Shown piece after piece: positions 37,979 to 49,022 of a DNA stretch of 64,000 bases. The stretch lies in assembly GCA_949317995.1 (NCBI GenBank), contig OX439044.1, positions 13,053,141-13,117,140 on the forward strand. Reading direction: 5' to 3'. The position numbers were made by a program, and so were the translations under genes. The stretch is from Acholoe squamosa (taxonomy: Eukaryota > Annelida > Polychaeta > Phyllodocida > Polynoidae). Positions within the stretch are counted from its first letter, which is position 1. The number at the start of each line of letters is the position of its first letter. The notes under the pieces are model-generated. The model saw only the letters and a program-made list of their open reading frames with translations. It had not been told where the DNA came from and did not search any database.

Positions 37979-39291
37979 TGTAGGCCTTGACCGGTATATA
38001 AGGAAGGGCAAACATAGTCTTTGGTTGATAACTGATGTTTATTGTTATGTAAACACCGTGAAAACTGTAAAGAGAAATGATGAATCTCTAAAATACACAG
38101 CAGTCACAATTTTCCATAGAATATATAGAAAATACACAAATAATCATCTTTATGCTTACACAAACCTCTCTTAGTCCAATAACTGGATAACAGACTTGCT
38201 TAGAAATATTCATAGAAAATAGCAAATATTCTCTCAAATATTCAGCCTAAAAAATACCAATTTTTGTCATAGAAATATAGAAATATTTCCCAAATTTAGG
38301 CTTATCATGTCCAATAAAATACAGCCTTAAGGCTACATTTATCATAAATTTGTACCTTAAATGTCACAAATTCTTCTCTTAAAATGATATAAATATCCAT
38401 GTAAATACTCAAAAAATACTCATTTTTGAGACACCAAAATAGGCAAAATATTGCTAAATAACAATAGCAAAATTACCAATAAATTGTGGTCAGGCACAAA
38501 ATCATACCAGAGTTACTTGAGTGATAATACCAGTAAATAATGACATGCTTAGCCTTATTTACCATAGCAGAGATGGCATACATATATCTCTGAACTCACT
38601 ATATGAATCAACACAATCACCTGGTGGCAATCTCTTGAACTACATACTCTGAGTATTTTCATAATACATATATGATAACTTGTAGTACACCAAACAACAG
38701 TGAAGATGTCTTTACATAGTCTGAATGGCCAAACCCTTTGTTTAATACTGGTAACATGAGGCTTGGCTTGGCATGTTTTCATATGCTCAAATTTACACTG
38801 ATACATTAACCATCATACATCAAAAACACAGTCAAATAAATCTTAAATGTTTCATCTCTTAGATTCTTACCTTGCTGCACCTTTATACAGGTCTTGGGAG
38901 TGGGATTCTTTCAGATAATTCACATCATTTGGTTGTTGTTGTGGCTTGCTCAGTCATGGCTGCTAGGCGTAATGATACCATGCAAGTAGTTCCCCTTACT
39001 CAATGAACCATTAACTTCAGGAACTATATATCATGTTTTAACTATTAACCAATTCATTATACATGGATGTACAATAGTCAACAAGTTTCATTTGCTTACA
39101 TTAACATACAAGAAATAGGGTGCATTTGGACAGGGACTATGTTGTGGAGCAACTCATGAGCTATTAGGTCATTGTAGAACATAACACCACCAAGTGGCAG
39201 AAACCAGAACTACCTCTGACTGGAGCTTCTGGCTTTCTCCCCTGGATGGCAGCACCAGCTGGCGCTCACCTCTACTTCTCTATCATTCACA
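37979..39291 (-). repeat. BEL 3' LTR
   Basis: On the plus strand it runs from TGTAGGCCTTGACC to CATTCACA, that is TG...CA ends. In element orientation an AATAAA signal (plus 38038-38043) lies about 60 bp before the LTR end, with CCTTATATACC after it. The 83-codon frame inside it (38555-38806) recurs unchanged in the other LTR and is simply LTR sequence. Confidence 0.95.
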
Positions 39292-39303
39292 CTCCCACCC
39301 AAA
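39292..39303 (-). other. Polypurine tract of the BEL element
   Basis: In element orientation TTTGGGTGGGAG directly precedes the 3' LTR start TGTGAATG. It lies just after the gag-pol stop codon and is the expected primer site for plus-strand synthesis. Confidence 0.7.
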
Positions 39304-42300
39304 TCACCTATTGTGATTTCTTAAATCTTCTCCCACCTGTGGAGCCTCAATGTTCTCAAGAAGAAGCATGAGTTTGTGGATAGGTCTCTCAAGATATGTT
39401 GCTTTTCTCATTCTGTTACCCTCCTTGGAGAGAGTTGTGTCTCCAAGGAGTATCTTGACCTTGCGTACTAGTCCGTCGTCACTTGGCATGGTCTCGGTGA
39501 CGCGGGCCATTTTCCAATGGCTGCGCACCATGTCTTCATCCTTAAGGAGTACAATATCTCCTGTCTGGAGATTCCTTGATTTTTTATTCCACTTCTGGCG
39601 AACCTGCAGGTTAGCCAGGTACTCCTTTTTCCATCTGGACCAAAACTGGTTGGCCAGATATTGAACACGTCTCCATCTTCTTCTAGCATAGACATCTTCT
39701 GTCTGGAAGGCACCAGGTGGAGGTACTGTGACGCCTGTCTTCATCGTAAGCAGATGATTGGGTGTCAAAGGACTTGGTCCACATGGGTCATCCAGGTTCT
39801 CTACCGTGAGTGGCCTGCTATTTACAATCGCCATGGCCTCATAGAAGAACGTGCGGAGACATGCACTGTCTAGTCTTCCATTGTGCTGGGAGAGTATTCC
39901 TGTGAGAACGCTTCTTATTGTTCTGATTTGGCGTTCCCAAACTCCACCCATATGACTGGCACTGGGAACATTCGAGATAAAGTCGCAGCCATTGTCTTTC
40001 ATAAAAGATCTTACTGTTTCATTATCTAGTTCCTTGTAGGCTTTCCTCAGCTCATTTTCCGCCCCAATGAAATTGGTTCCGCGGTCGGAGTGTAACTGCC
40101 TAACCTTGCCTCGAAGTGCAATGAAGCACCTCAATCCATTGATGAAGGCGTCGGTTGACATGTCATCCAACATTTCAACATGGACTGCACGTGACGCCAT
40201 GCACGTGAAGAGCAGTCCATATTTCTTTATCTCTTTTCTTCCTTCTTTGATTATGAATGGCCCAAAACAATCAAAACCACAGTATGTGAAAGGTGGTGAG
40301 GGCTCTAGTCTTTCCTTTGGCAGATCAGCCATCTTCTGAGTTTGTGTTTGGCCACGCATCTTTCGGCACTGAATACATCTATGGATATGAGATGTTACTG
40401 CAGGACCAAGTCCCACAACCCAAAATCCATTTGAACGAATCTCGTTCATGGTCATGCCCTTACCCTGATGGGCCACTTTCTCGTGAAAATTTTTCACCAT
40501 GAGGTGGGTTATATGACCTGTCTTTGGTAGTATTACCGGGTGCTTCACACTGTAGTTGAGGAAGCATGATTTAGAAAGCCTTCCACCAACTCTCAGAATC
40601 TCTTCATCATCGAGGAAGGGGTCCAATCTGAGAAGTGGACTATCTTTCTTCAGGCTTCCTCTGTCAATTCCACTCTTTAGGGTCTTAACTTCATCAGGGA
40701 AGGCTTGCTCTTGTGCAAGCTTCACTATCATTCTTTCTGCCCTTTGTCTTCTTTCGACATTTGTCTGTCTGACATCATTGTCATTCGATTTCCTTCTTTC
40801 CAGGTAGTTCTGAAGTGTTGTCACTCCTGTCACAGCTCTTGACCAGTCGGAGAAGTGGTCTATCCGTTTGAGCAGTGACTCTTCCTTGGATCTTGTGCTT
40901 AGACACTTTACTTCGGGGTCGTCTGGGAGAATGACAGGTTCTACCTCTTCAGTGGATAGACTTGGTTCCCACAAGAATGAAGGTCCTGAAAACCAATTAG
41001 AGGCAATCAGTTCGGACACACTCAGGCCCCGCGATGCATGATCGGCAGGGTTTTCCTCCGTGGCCACATAATGCCACTGGTCTGATTGTGTTCTTTCTCT
41101 TATCTTCTGGACTCGATTAGCTACATAGACGTGGAAGCGTCTGGTCTCATTCCTGATATAGCCCAGGACTACTTTAGAGTCAGTCCAGAAGTACTCATGG
41201 ACGTCCTGGTAGTTCAATTCTCTATGCAGAAGACAGCTCATCGTGCTTGACATAACCGCTGCCTGCAATTCAAGCCTCGGGATTGTGACCGCACGCAATG
41301 GGGTGACCCGGGCCTTTCCCATGACCAGTGTACAATGGACATTGTCCTCAGTGTCAAGAAGACGCAAGTAGGTGCATTGGCCATAACCAACGGTGCTTGC
41401 ATCTGAGAAGTGATGTAATTCAATCCTCTTGACTTGTCCAAGGTTCTTAGACTGGTAACATCTTGGTATCTTGACATTGGGCAGCTCTTTGAGGTCATCT
41501 TTCCAGCTTTCCCATTTACCTTTTAGGATTTCAGGAAGTGGATCGTCCCATCCTGTGCCTTCTTTGCACATTTCCTGAAGTATCTGTTTCCCCCCCAGCA
41601 CAAAAGGTGCAAGGAAACCAAGGGGGTCATAAACAGAGGCTATTGTGGATAGAATTCCACGTCTGGTTGATGGCTGATCCTTCAGTGCCAAGCAGAACTG
41701 AAAGGTATCTGAAGCAGTACACCACTGAATACCGAGAGCTCTCTCTATTGGCAGTGGGTCAAAGGAGAGATCTAGATTTTCAAGATCCTTTGCTCTGTCT
41801 GTGCTGGGAATAGACTCTATAACCTCTATGCTGTTAGAGATGAACTTATGGAGCCTAAGGTTTCCCTTAGCACACATCTTCTTGGTATCTTTGATGAGTC
41901 TCTTTGCATCATCTACAGTTCCTACACTCATCAGTCCATCGTCAACATAGAAGTTTCCTTTGATGAAGTTGGCAGCCTCTTTGCTGTCACCTTCATACTC
42001 TTTCGCAATTTGTTTGAGGCCGTAGTTGGCACATCCTGGTGAGGATGCTGCCCCAAACAGATGAACGTTCATCCGGTAATCTCCGTCTGTCCAGATGAAC
42101 CGGATATAGTTCCTGTCTTCTTCTTTCACCCTGAACTGGTGAAACATCCTTTCAACATCGCACATAAAGGCGATTGGTCCTTGTCTGAATCTGACCAGGA
42201 CTCCAACAAGGCTGTTGGTCAAGTCTGGGCCCTGGAGCAGATGATCATTCAGGGATGTCCCTTGGTATTTTGCACTGCAATCAAAGACAACCCTGATTTT

Positions 42301-45261
42301 GTCTGGTTTTTTGGGGTGGTAGACACCATGATGAGGTATATACCAGGAGGGACTGTTGTCCAACTCGGGGCCTGGTATCTTCTCAGCCTCACCACGTTCA
42401 ATGATGTCTGTCATAAACTTCTCATAATCTTTATGGTACTTGCTATCTACCTTGAAGCGACGTTGGAGCTGCCCAAATCGGCGTGCAGCTGCACTTCGGT
42501 TGTTAGGTAGCATTGGTCTGGACTTGAATGGAAGTGCCATATTATAATGGCCATCTGCTTGCTGATGGATACTGCTTTCCATTCTACTTAGGAACAACAG
42601 GTCGTCTTGGGACAGTGCTTTGTCCTCCTTTGTTCCTTCTACAAAATCGGCCTCTAGTATCTTTATGATCTCCGAGGGCTGCAAGATTTCTTTGACGGTT
42701 GTTTTGGCAACAAACCGTACCTCTTCACGTTTCGATTTCTCGCAGAGAGGGTGGAAACGATCCTCCACTTTCTTCACCAGCACACGGTGAGCCACGCCTA
42801 TGGCATCACCTTCTTCTAAGACGCTGGTGCACCCAACGACACTCCACCCAAGGGGGGTCTGAAGGGCAAATGGTTTGTTTCCATCTCCAGTGATGTAATT
42901 TCTTGGAGCCAAGGCTAGAGGGCAGTTATACCCCAGTAGCAACCCAACCTCACACTCCTGGTGTGGGACCATTAAGTGTGCTATCCTTCTTAGGGGGGGC
43001 CACTTCCTAGCCGTAGCGGGAGTTGGTATATGCGATCTGTCGGTGGGAATAAAGTCCCTGGAGTAGGTAGTTGGGAGGTTAATAGCCTCATCTGAGTCAT
43101 AACCTCTAACCTGTAGGCCTTCTACCCTCCTACAACATATTGTGTCACTGCGCGACGAGATGGTAGATAGACGTAATCTCGCGGCTGTTGAAGGAGCCTC
43201 CAGAGCATCCAGTGTTTCCTCCAGTATAAACGTGGTGTCGGATTGTGTGTCCAAAAGGGCATACACAAGCTGCTCTTTCTGTGGATTCTCTTTCACCGAC
43301 ACCCACACTGGTACAATCATAGATGTCTTATCCCTAACATTTGCTTTGATCTTGTTGCAGACCGCTTCGGTGTTTTGGTCTGCATCTTTCTTATCTTTAT
43401 CTGACTCCATTTTCTCTGGTTCTTTCTTTTCCTTTTCTGGAGGCTTGTCACTGTGCAGACATGTCGGATGGCGTTTCTGGCACACCTTACATGTTTTCCG
43501 CTGTCTGCATGTCTTGGACATGTGACCATGTTCCAGACACCCATAACAGATGCCCTTGGTCTTGATGATCTGAAGCCTCTCTTCTAGGGTTTTAGCAGCA
43601 AATGTCCTGCAATCTGCTAGGACGTGGCCACTTCTATCACAATTTAGGCAAGATTCTCGCTTGCCTTGTCTTTCTTCCTGCTTCTCGGAAGCCAAAGTTC
43701 GTGCTGATGGGCTTTCTTCTTTCCCTTTCTTGGTGGTGGCAGGCTTTGGTTTTGCCTTAGATCCTTCGGTGTCTCTTGGAGACACCAGAGATGTAACCGG
43801 ATCACAGGCGATTGTTGCTTCTTCTTTGATGAAGTCTGCAAACTGGGCAAAGGATGGGTAGTTACCATCCCGTTTCTTGATCTTTGCAACCAGTCTACTC
43901 CATCGGCTCACGACCCACTCTGGGAGCCTCTGTAGTATTTTCCTGTGTTCTCGATTGTCATTCAAGATCTCAAGCCCCTTCATTTCCAGCATCGCAGCAC
44001 GACACTGGTTCAGGAAATCTGACAACCGTCTTAAAGCAGGGCCATCTTTACCCTGAATCTTAGGCCATGCCTCCAGTTTGTCACGGAATGCTTCAGTGAC
44101 GGTGAAGGGATCGCCGTATCTTTCGGCGAGGAGGGCTCTAGCTTCCTCGTAGGCGGACCCACTCTTCAGCAGGAAGTAGCCACTTATGGCTTCCTTTGCT
44201 GGCCCACTCACATACCTCTTCAGGTAGTGGATTCTGTCTTTCTCAGGGATCCCCTTGTCTTCTATTAGGGACTTGAAGGCGATAGTCCAATCGTGGTACT
44301 TCAAGGGATCTCCATCAAAGATGGTGGGCTCTGGTGCAGGTAACCGACTCAGACTTACAGAGGCAGCAAAGGCCTCAGCCAAAGCAACTATGTCACTCGC
44401 AGGCCGTGAGGTCTGCGAAGATGACTCTTGCGGAACATCTTCTCTGCTCCTACGGTTGGCCGTCCTTGATGAGAAAAGCCCAGAGTGTCTACTCTGCCGG
44501 TCATCTTCTTCATTGTAAACTTTGACCTTAGCTTCCTCGATTAGTAGAAGCTTCTCGATTCTGCGTTGCTCCAGCTGCCTCTTCTTCTTGGCTACCTTCA
44601 ATTCGATTTTCTGCAGTTCTTCTTCTGCTTCAGCTTCCTTTTTCTGTTGTTCCAGTTCAATCCTGCGTGCTGCCGCGTTCGCCTCTGCCTCTATGCGCTT
44701 CGATGAAGTTGTAGACTGTCCCGATAGATGTGATGATCGATGGGACGTGTTGGGAGATGAACGGTGTGACTTCGTACGGATTGACTCGTCGTCTCTGCTT
44801 GGCAGTCTGAGGTCTATTGCTGCAGTCAGGAGGTCTTTATCAGACTTAAGTCGATCGATGGCTGTCCGGATTTTCTGATCCGGTGCCGGTCCAAGCTCTT
44901 TCAGCTTGTCATATGCAGACTGTACTGCATCGTACCCTTTCGCAAGGGTAGTCCTTGTCTCTAGAAGACGTGTTTCTGTGCAGTACCCCTTTAGGGTGTT
45001 CTCTGTAGCAGTAATTTGGGAGGTGAATCTCTTTTCCTCCTTTAAGAAGGCTTTAGAGAATTCCTCCGTCTTCAGCAGTCGGGCCTTTTCCGTGAGCTTA
45101 CGCTCTCGTTGGCCCTTTCTAGATGCATCATCTTGAGGTTCCTCTTCGTGGTTTGACTTACCTTCAGCAGGTGTACCCTCATGGTGTTCTTCAGCGTGTT
45201 CTGACCTACCCATTTCTGAAGGGGCCCTTTGTTCGCCCTCTGGGTCCTTGTCGTCAGCCAT
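39304..45261 (-). CDS. gag-pol: BEL/Pao gag-pol polyprotein
   Basis: One open frame; counting from a possible upstream ATG at 45357 it is 2017 aa. I prefer the ATG at 45261 (MADDKDPEGE), because the extra 32 residues are only a translated poly-G tract and leader. Positions below use the 2017-aa count. Order: charged coiled-coil-rich N-terminus (about 60-300); DUF1759-like Gag (about 335-520); CX2CX4HX4C zinc knuckles at 570-583 and 604-617 and a Cys/His cluster from 623; protease with LLDTQSDTTF (703-707 DTQSD); reverse transcriptase with motif A Asp1067 (CDVERMF) and YVDD at 1137-1140; RNase H with Asp1319 (FSDAS); an HHCC-like region ending CIQC; integrase Asp1696, Asp1758 and Glu1808; DUF5641-like tail. 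The product would form cytoplasmic particles, copy the RNA and integrate the DNA. All key catalytic residues are present. Confidence 0.95.
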   Translation of the reverse strand: MADDKDPEGEQRAPSEMGRSEHAEEHHEGTPAEGKSNHEEEPQDDASRKGQRERKLTEKARLLKTEEFSKAFLKEEKRFTSQITATENTLKGYCTETRLLETRTTLAKGYDAVQSAYDKLKELGPAPDQKIRTAIDRLKSDKDLLTAAIDLRLPSRDDESIRTKSHRSSPNTSHRSSHLSGQSTTSSKRIEAEANAAARRIELEQQKKEAEAEEELQKIELKVAKKKRQLEQRRIEKLLLIEEAKVKVYNEEDDRQSRHSGLFSSRTANRRSREDVPQESSSQTSRPASDIVALAEAFAASVSLSRLPAPEPTIFDGDPLKYHDWTIAFKSLIEDKGIPEKDRIHYLKRYVSGPAKEAISGYFLLKSGSAYEEARALLAERYGDPFTVTEAFRDKLEAWPKIQGKDGPALRRLSDFLNQCRAAMLEMKGLEILNDNREHRKILQRLPEWVVSRWSRLVAKIKKRDGNYPSFAQFADFIKEEATIACDPVTSLVSPRDTEGSKAKPKPATTKKGKEESPSARTLASEKQEERQGKRESCLNCDRSGHVLADCRTFAAKTLEERLQIIKTKGICYGCLEHGHMSKTCRQRKTCKVCQKRHPTCLHSDKPPEKEKKEPEKMESDKDKKDADQNTEAVCNKIKANVRDKTSMIVPVWVSVKENPQKEQLVYALLDTQSDTTFILEETLDALEAPSTAARLRLSTISSRSDTICCRRVEGLQVRGYDSDEAINLPTTYSRDFIPTDRSHIPTPATARKWPPLRRIAHLMVPHQECEVGLLLGYNCPLALAPRNYITGDGNKPFALQTPLGWSVVGCTSVLEEGDAIGVAHRVLVKKVEDRFHPLCEKSKREEVRFVAKTTVKEILQPSEIIKILEADFVEGTKEDKALSQDDLLFLSRMESSIHQQADGHYNMALPFKSRPMLPNNRSAAARRFGQLQRRFKVDSKYHKDYEKFMTDIIERGEAEKIPGPELDNSPSWYIPHHGVYHPKKPDKIRVVFDCSAKYQGTSLNDHLLQGPDLTNSLVGVLVRFRQGPIAFMCDVERMFHQFRVKEEDRNYIRFIWTDGDYRMNVHLFGAASSPGCANYGLKQIAKEYEGDSKEAANFIKGNFYVDDGLMSVGTVDDAKRLIKDTKKMCAKGNLRLHKFISNSIEVIESIPSTDRAKDLENLDLSFDPLPIERALGIQWCTASDTFQFCLALKDQPSTRRGILSTIASVYDPLGFLAPFVLGGKQILQEMCKEGTGWDDPLPEILKGKWESWKDDLKELPNVKIPRCYQSKNLGQVKRIELHHFSDASTVGYGQCTYLRLLDTEDNVHCTLVMGKARVTPLRAVTIPRLELQAAVMSSTMSCLLHRELNYQDVHEYFWTDSKVVLGYIRNETRRFHVYVANRVQKIRERTQSDQWHYVATEENPADHASRGLSVSELIASNWFSGPSFLWEPSLSTEEVEPVILPDDPEVKCLSTRSKEESLLKRIDHFSDWSRAVTGVTTLQNYLERRKSNDNDVRQTNVERRQRAERMIVKLAQEQAFPDEVKTLKSGIDRGSLKKDSPLLRLDPFLDDEEILRVGGRLSKSCFLNYSVKHPVILPKTGHITHLMVKNFHEKVAHQGKGMTMNEIRSNGFWVVGLGPAVTSHIHRCIQCRKMRGQTQTQKMADLPKERLEPSPPFTYCGFDCFGPFIIKEGRKEIKKYGLLFTCMASRAVHVEMLDDMSTDAFINGLRCFIALRGKVRQLHSDRGTNFIGAENELRKAYKELDNETVRSFMKDNGCDFISNVPSASHMGGVWERQIRTIRSVLTGILSQHNGRLDSACLRTFFYEAMAIVNSRPLTVENLDDPCGPSPLTPNHLLTMKTGVTVPPPGAFQTEDVYARRRWRRVQYLANQFWSRWKKEYLANLQVRQKWNKKSRNLQTGDIVLLKDEDMVRSHWKMARVTETMPSDDGLVRKVKILLGDTTLSKEGNRMRKATYLERPIHKLMLLLENIEAPQVGEDLRNHNR

Positions 45262-46037
45262 TCTAAAGGTTCGCGCACACGAGGACGAAGGTGGTCGTAG
45301 GGGGGGGGGGGGGGGGTTAAAGCTCTCAAGGCACCACACAACACAGTCCCTACCCAAGGGTAGATCAAATTAAACCTTATCTGTAGGTTGCTAAATGTAA
45401 GACAACCGTAGTGACATGAATACGCTTATCGTATTTCTTAACCTTTAACCTTGTGTACCTTTGTACTTATGACATTCAAAGCGAAACACCAATTCTTTAT
45501 ATAAATCAACAAAGCGATACCATCTATTAGTACTTAAAGCAATTCAAATTGCACTCAACACAGTTCTCTTGTGTGCTGTGTTTTGAGTCAATACCTAAAG
45601 CAAGGTTTCTTTGTGGGGGAATAATCAAGGTAGGGTCAAAGTGTCTCTGTGTGATTTCTTTATAGTCCTTGTGACCATATCATCCACTTATTTGGATGTT
45701 CTATAATCAACAGTGACACCTTGCATTCAGCCTTTGCTGTTTTCTTACCCAGTCTTTATCAAACCTGACTATCTTAGATTCTTGCTTAGGACTTCTTTCT
45801 TGTTACTGCTTTCTTTGGTCTTGCTTCATTGGGTTCCACGTGTCACTCGTAGCACATCACTCGGGCTCGTCGGTCATCTGGCGTGGAGTCATCAGTGTCC
45901 GACTGCGACCAGGTCCATGGGCGCATGCGGCATCTATCGGCAGGCATCATCCGTTACGCGTCCGTCAGCTGGGCGGGACTTCTCGCTCGGTGCCAACCTA
46001 CTACATGCCTCTTCCGTCTCAAGGTTCAAGTTTTCAC
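45262..46037 (-). other. BEL 5' leader (between 5' LTR and gag)
   Basis: Non-coding leader of 776 bp. In element orientation the first bases after the LTR are GTGAAAACTTGAACCTTGAG. They do not start with the usual TGG of a tRNA primer site, but they are complementary to a tRNA-like GGTTCAAGTTTTCAC, so a primer site lacking the CCA match is possible. A run of about 17 G (plus strand, 45301 onward) lies before the preferred start codon. Confidence 0.6.
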
Positions 46038-47350
46038 TGTAGGCCTTGACCGGTATATAAGGAAGGGCAAACATAGTCTTTGGTTGATAACTGATGTTTA
46101 TTGTTATGTAAACACCGTGAAAACTGTAAAGAGAAATGATGAATCTCTAAAATACACAGCAGTCACAATTTTCCATAGAATATATAGAAAATACACAAAT
46201 AATCATCTTTATGCTTACACAAACCTCTCTTAGTCCAATAACTGGATAACAGACTTGCTTAGAAATATTCATAGAAAATAGCAAATATTCTCTCAAATAT
46301 TCAGCCTAAAAAATACCAATTTTTGTCATAGAAATATAGAAATATTTCCCAAATTTAGGCTTATCATGTCCAATAAAATACAGCCTTAAGGCTACATTTA
46401 TCATAAATTTGTACCTTAAATGTCACAAATTCTTCTCTTAAAATGATATAAATATCCATGTAAATACTCAAAAAATACTCATTTTTGAGACACCAAAATA
46501 GGCAAAATATTGCTAAATAACAATAGCAAAATTACCAATAAATTGTGGTCAGGCACAAAATCATACCAGAGTTACTTGAGTGATAATACCAGTAAATAAT
46601 GACATGCTTAGCCTTATTTACCATAGCAGAGATGGCATACATATATCTCTGAACTCACTATATGAATCAACACAATCACCTGGTGGCAATCTCTTGAACT
46701 ACATACTCTGAGTATTTTCATAATACATATATGATAACTTGTAGTACACCAAACAACAGTGAAGATGTCTTTACATAGTCTGAATGGCCAAACCCTTTGT
46801 TTAATACTGGTAACATGAGGCTTGGCTTGGCATGTTTTCATATGCTCAAATTTACACTGATACATTAACCATCATACATCAAAAACACAGTCAAATAAAT
46901 CTTAAATGTTTCATCTCTTAGATTCTTACCTTGCTGCACCTTTATACAGGTCTTGGGAGTGGGATTCTTTCAGATAATTCACATCATTTGGTTGTTGTTG
47001 TGGCTTGCTCAGTCATGGCTGCTAGGCGTAATGATACCATGCAAGTAGTTCCCCTTACTCAATGAACCATTAACTTCAGGAACTATATATCATGTTTTAA
47101 CTATTAACCAATTCATTATACATGGATGTACAATAGTCAACAAGTTTCATTTGCTTACATTAACATACAAGAAATAGGGTGCATTTGGACAGGGACTATG
47201 TTGTGGAGCAACTCATGAGCTATTAGGTCATTGTAGAACATAACACCACCAAGTGGCAGAAACCAGAACTACCTCTGACTGGAGCTTCTGGCTTTCTCCC
47301 CTGGATGGCAGCACCAGCTGGCGCTCACCTCTACTTCTCTATCATTCACA
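46038..47350 (-). repeat. BEL 5' LTR
   Basis: 1313 bp, offset by exactly 8059 from the 3' LTR at every point I compared, from TGTAGGCC to CATTCACA. The right flank CTGCT (47351-47355) completes the target duplication. It should carry the promoter in minus orientation; I cannot point to a convincing TATA box near its 5' end. Confidence 0.95.
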
Positions 47351-47875
47351 CTGCTATTTCAGTTTTACAAGGATCCCTGGTAGATTTAACAGTTATTTTT
47401 TTACAGTGCACTACAGATGCTCTCTTATACCAATCCACATCTCAGCCATCTAGAGTAGCTGTAGGGAGTTTATCAGAACCTAACACCACACCTATATACA
47501 GGAATGTCAGGAGTGTTCTGCAGCTGTTCCTGCTTCCACTGTCCAGCACATGGGTAACACAATACTCTTTCCCAGCAGCAGCTAAGTCACTGCTTTCAAC
47601 ACAGCCCTTTTCACTTGCCTCCCCACCTGTCCCTCCCACACATACCTACTTTTAGCCCATTTTTCCTTGCCTCATGCAATTAGGTAGTACTATTTTGTTG
47701 TCAGAAATGGTGATTTCAGCCCTACTGAGTCTACTTGCCAGGACTGATTTATACATCATACTGACCCTATGGGATGGATGCACACCTGAATCTTTAGCAT
47801 TATGCATGGGTGCAACCTTGATGAGCAGACTTGCCACAGTTGTAATCACCATTTTGTTACCAAGTATTTATTAAT
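47351..47875 (+). repeat. Tandem unit copy C, middle part
   Basis: Matches 2655-3140 and 22040-22510, beginning with the TTTCAGTTTTACAAGGATCC motif. It continues the unit interrupted by the BEL element. Short frames shared with the paralogous blocks reflect nucleotide similarity, not a gene. Confidence 0.8.
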
Positions 47876-47879
47876 GCCA

Positions 47880-48740
47880 TAAATTGTACCATATGATTAT
47901 ATTAATGCATATAATATGAGGTATGAATACATATAACTCCATATGAGCGTTCACGGTCCAGTGACCCGCTAGGACGCTATAGGGGGACAAAAGACGTTAA
48001 GTGTCATGTGTTGAGAACTTCTGAAGGTGCTGATGCCGTCTCACGGATTGCGTAGCCCGGATAATGGATGTGGCCTGAACGTGTCTGTCCATGGCGCATC
48101 CCATGGACCTAATCTGGTGCCAAAGACCCATTATTCTGCCACTAGGCTGCCGAGAGTGTTTGTAGCTCTTGATGTGCTACAGACATGCCAAAGCGTCTGG
48201 CACGCATGCACGGCAAGCTACAGGTAGCTGACAGTTACCCCTCAGCACATGCACAGTCACTAAGCTCCAGATGCACAAACAACCAAGTGACGGGCCATTG
48301 AACATGCCATACTGACCAAGACAATGAGGAGGCGCACTGGACATAGGGGCGGTCTATATACCCCAATGGACATCAAAGACTCATGCACTAATGGACAATG
48401 AGTGTGGCAGTTGCTGTTGGCTCCAGCTAGTCTGGAGGGAGGAAGCTATGGTAGGCCTTATAAGCTCAGCCCTAGCCTCCATCCAGTCAGTATCCAGTAG
48501 GACACCTCCAAGACATCTCCAGTCCAGCTGTCCTGAGCCACTATGCTCCTGCCACAAGAACTCTCTGCTGGGTTAGACTATGTCAGCCAGACATAGGACT
48601 AAACCCCACTAGTGGCCAGGGGCTATATTCCACCATCCACCTACAAGAGGGTAGTGTTACTTGTATTTCCATACTATCCCTCTATCAGCAGGCCAGGAGC
48701 TAGGTTGTGGGAACCCACCTATAACCTATATTGGACAGTG
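47880..48740. other. Unassigned, GC-richer non-coding block
   Basis: Not matched in other unit copies and richer in GC than its surroundings. It holds two TATA-like sites, GGTCTATATACCCC near 48350 and CCTTATAAGCTCAG near 48457. The second is followed about 25 bases on by CCATCCAGTCAGTATCCAGT, an initiator-like context. With its lack of coding frames this could be a solo LTR or another promoter-bearing element, but I could not fix TG...CA ends or a target duplication. Confidence 0.35.
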
Positions 48741-49022
48741 TCTTATTATTATTAACTGTGTGTGAACTACATATGTATTGAAATTTATATTACTGATATT
48801 ATTATTATTTTTTATTGTCACAGGATCGTCCCTAGGGGACGTTTTTCTGCCCGCCTTTTGGCAGGGATACAATGTAAGGAACTTCAGTTTATGATAATAG
48901 TGGAACACAATATATATATAATACATGCATGTATATTCATTATGGCTATTATACAACAAATGGACAACAGGTGGTGGCAGTTAGAGAGGACTCATTCAAT
49001 TTGAGAGTACAAGCATTGGAGT

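Larger units (their letters stand above)
37979..47350 (-). mobile_element. Full-length BEL/Pao LTR retrotransposon
   Basis: A 9372-bp element on the minus strand. It has two 1313-bp LTRs, a 5-bp CTGCT target duplication, a leader of about 0.8 kb, one uninterrupted gag-pol frame, and a purine-rich tract before the 3' LTR. The two LTRs show no difference that I can see and the frame is intact, which points to a recent insertion into unit C. Domain order Gag-protease-RT-RNase H-integrase with a DUF1759-like Gag and a DUF5641-like C-terminus identifies BEL/Pao. There is no envelope-like frame. Confidence 0.95.

Noticed and set aside
38555..38806. 83-codon frame identical to one at 46614-46865
   Set aside because: Both lie inside the two identical BEL LTRs, so identity reflects LTR duplication, not a conserved gene.
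45262..45357. Upstream ATG adding 32 residues to gag
   Set aside because: The added stretch is a translated poly-G tract (prolines) and leader. The ATG at 45261 starts a typical charged Gag N-terminus.
48726..49004. Short frames on both strands left of the third LINE
   Set aside because: They lie in the LINE 3' UTR and its AT-rich tail.
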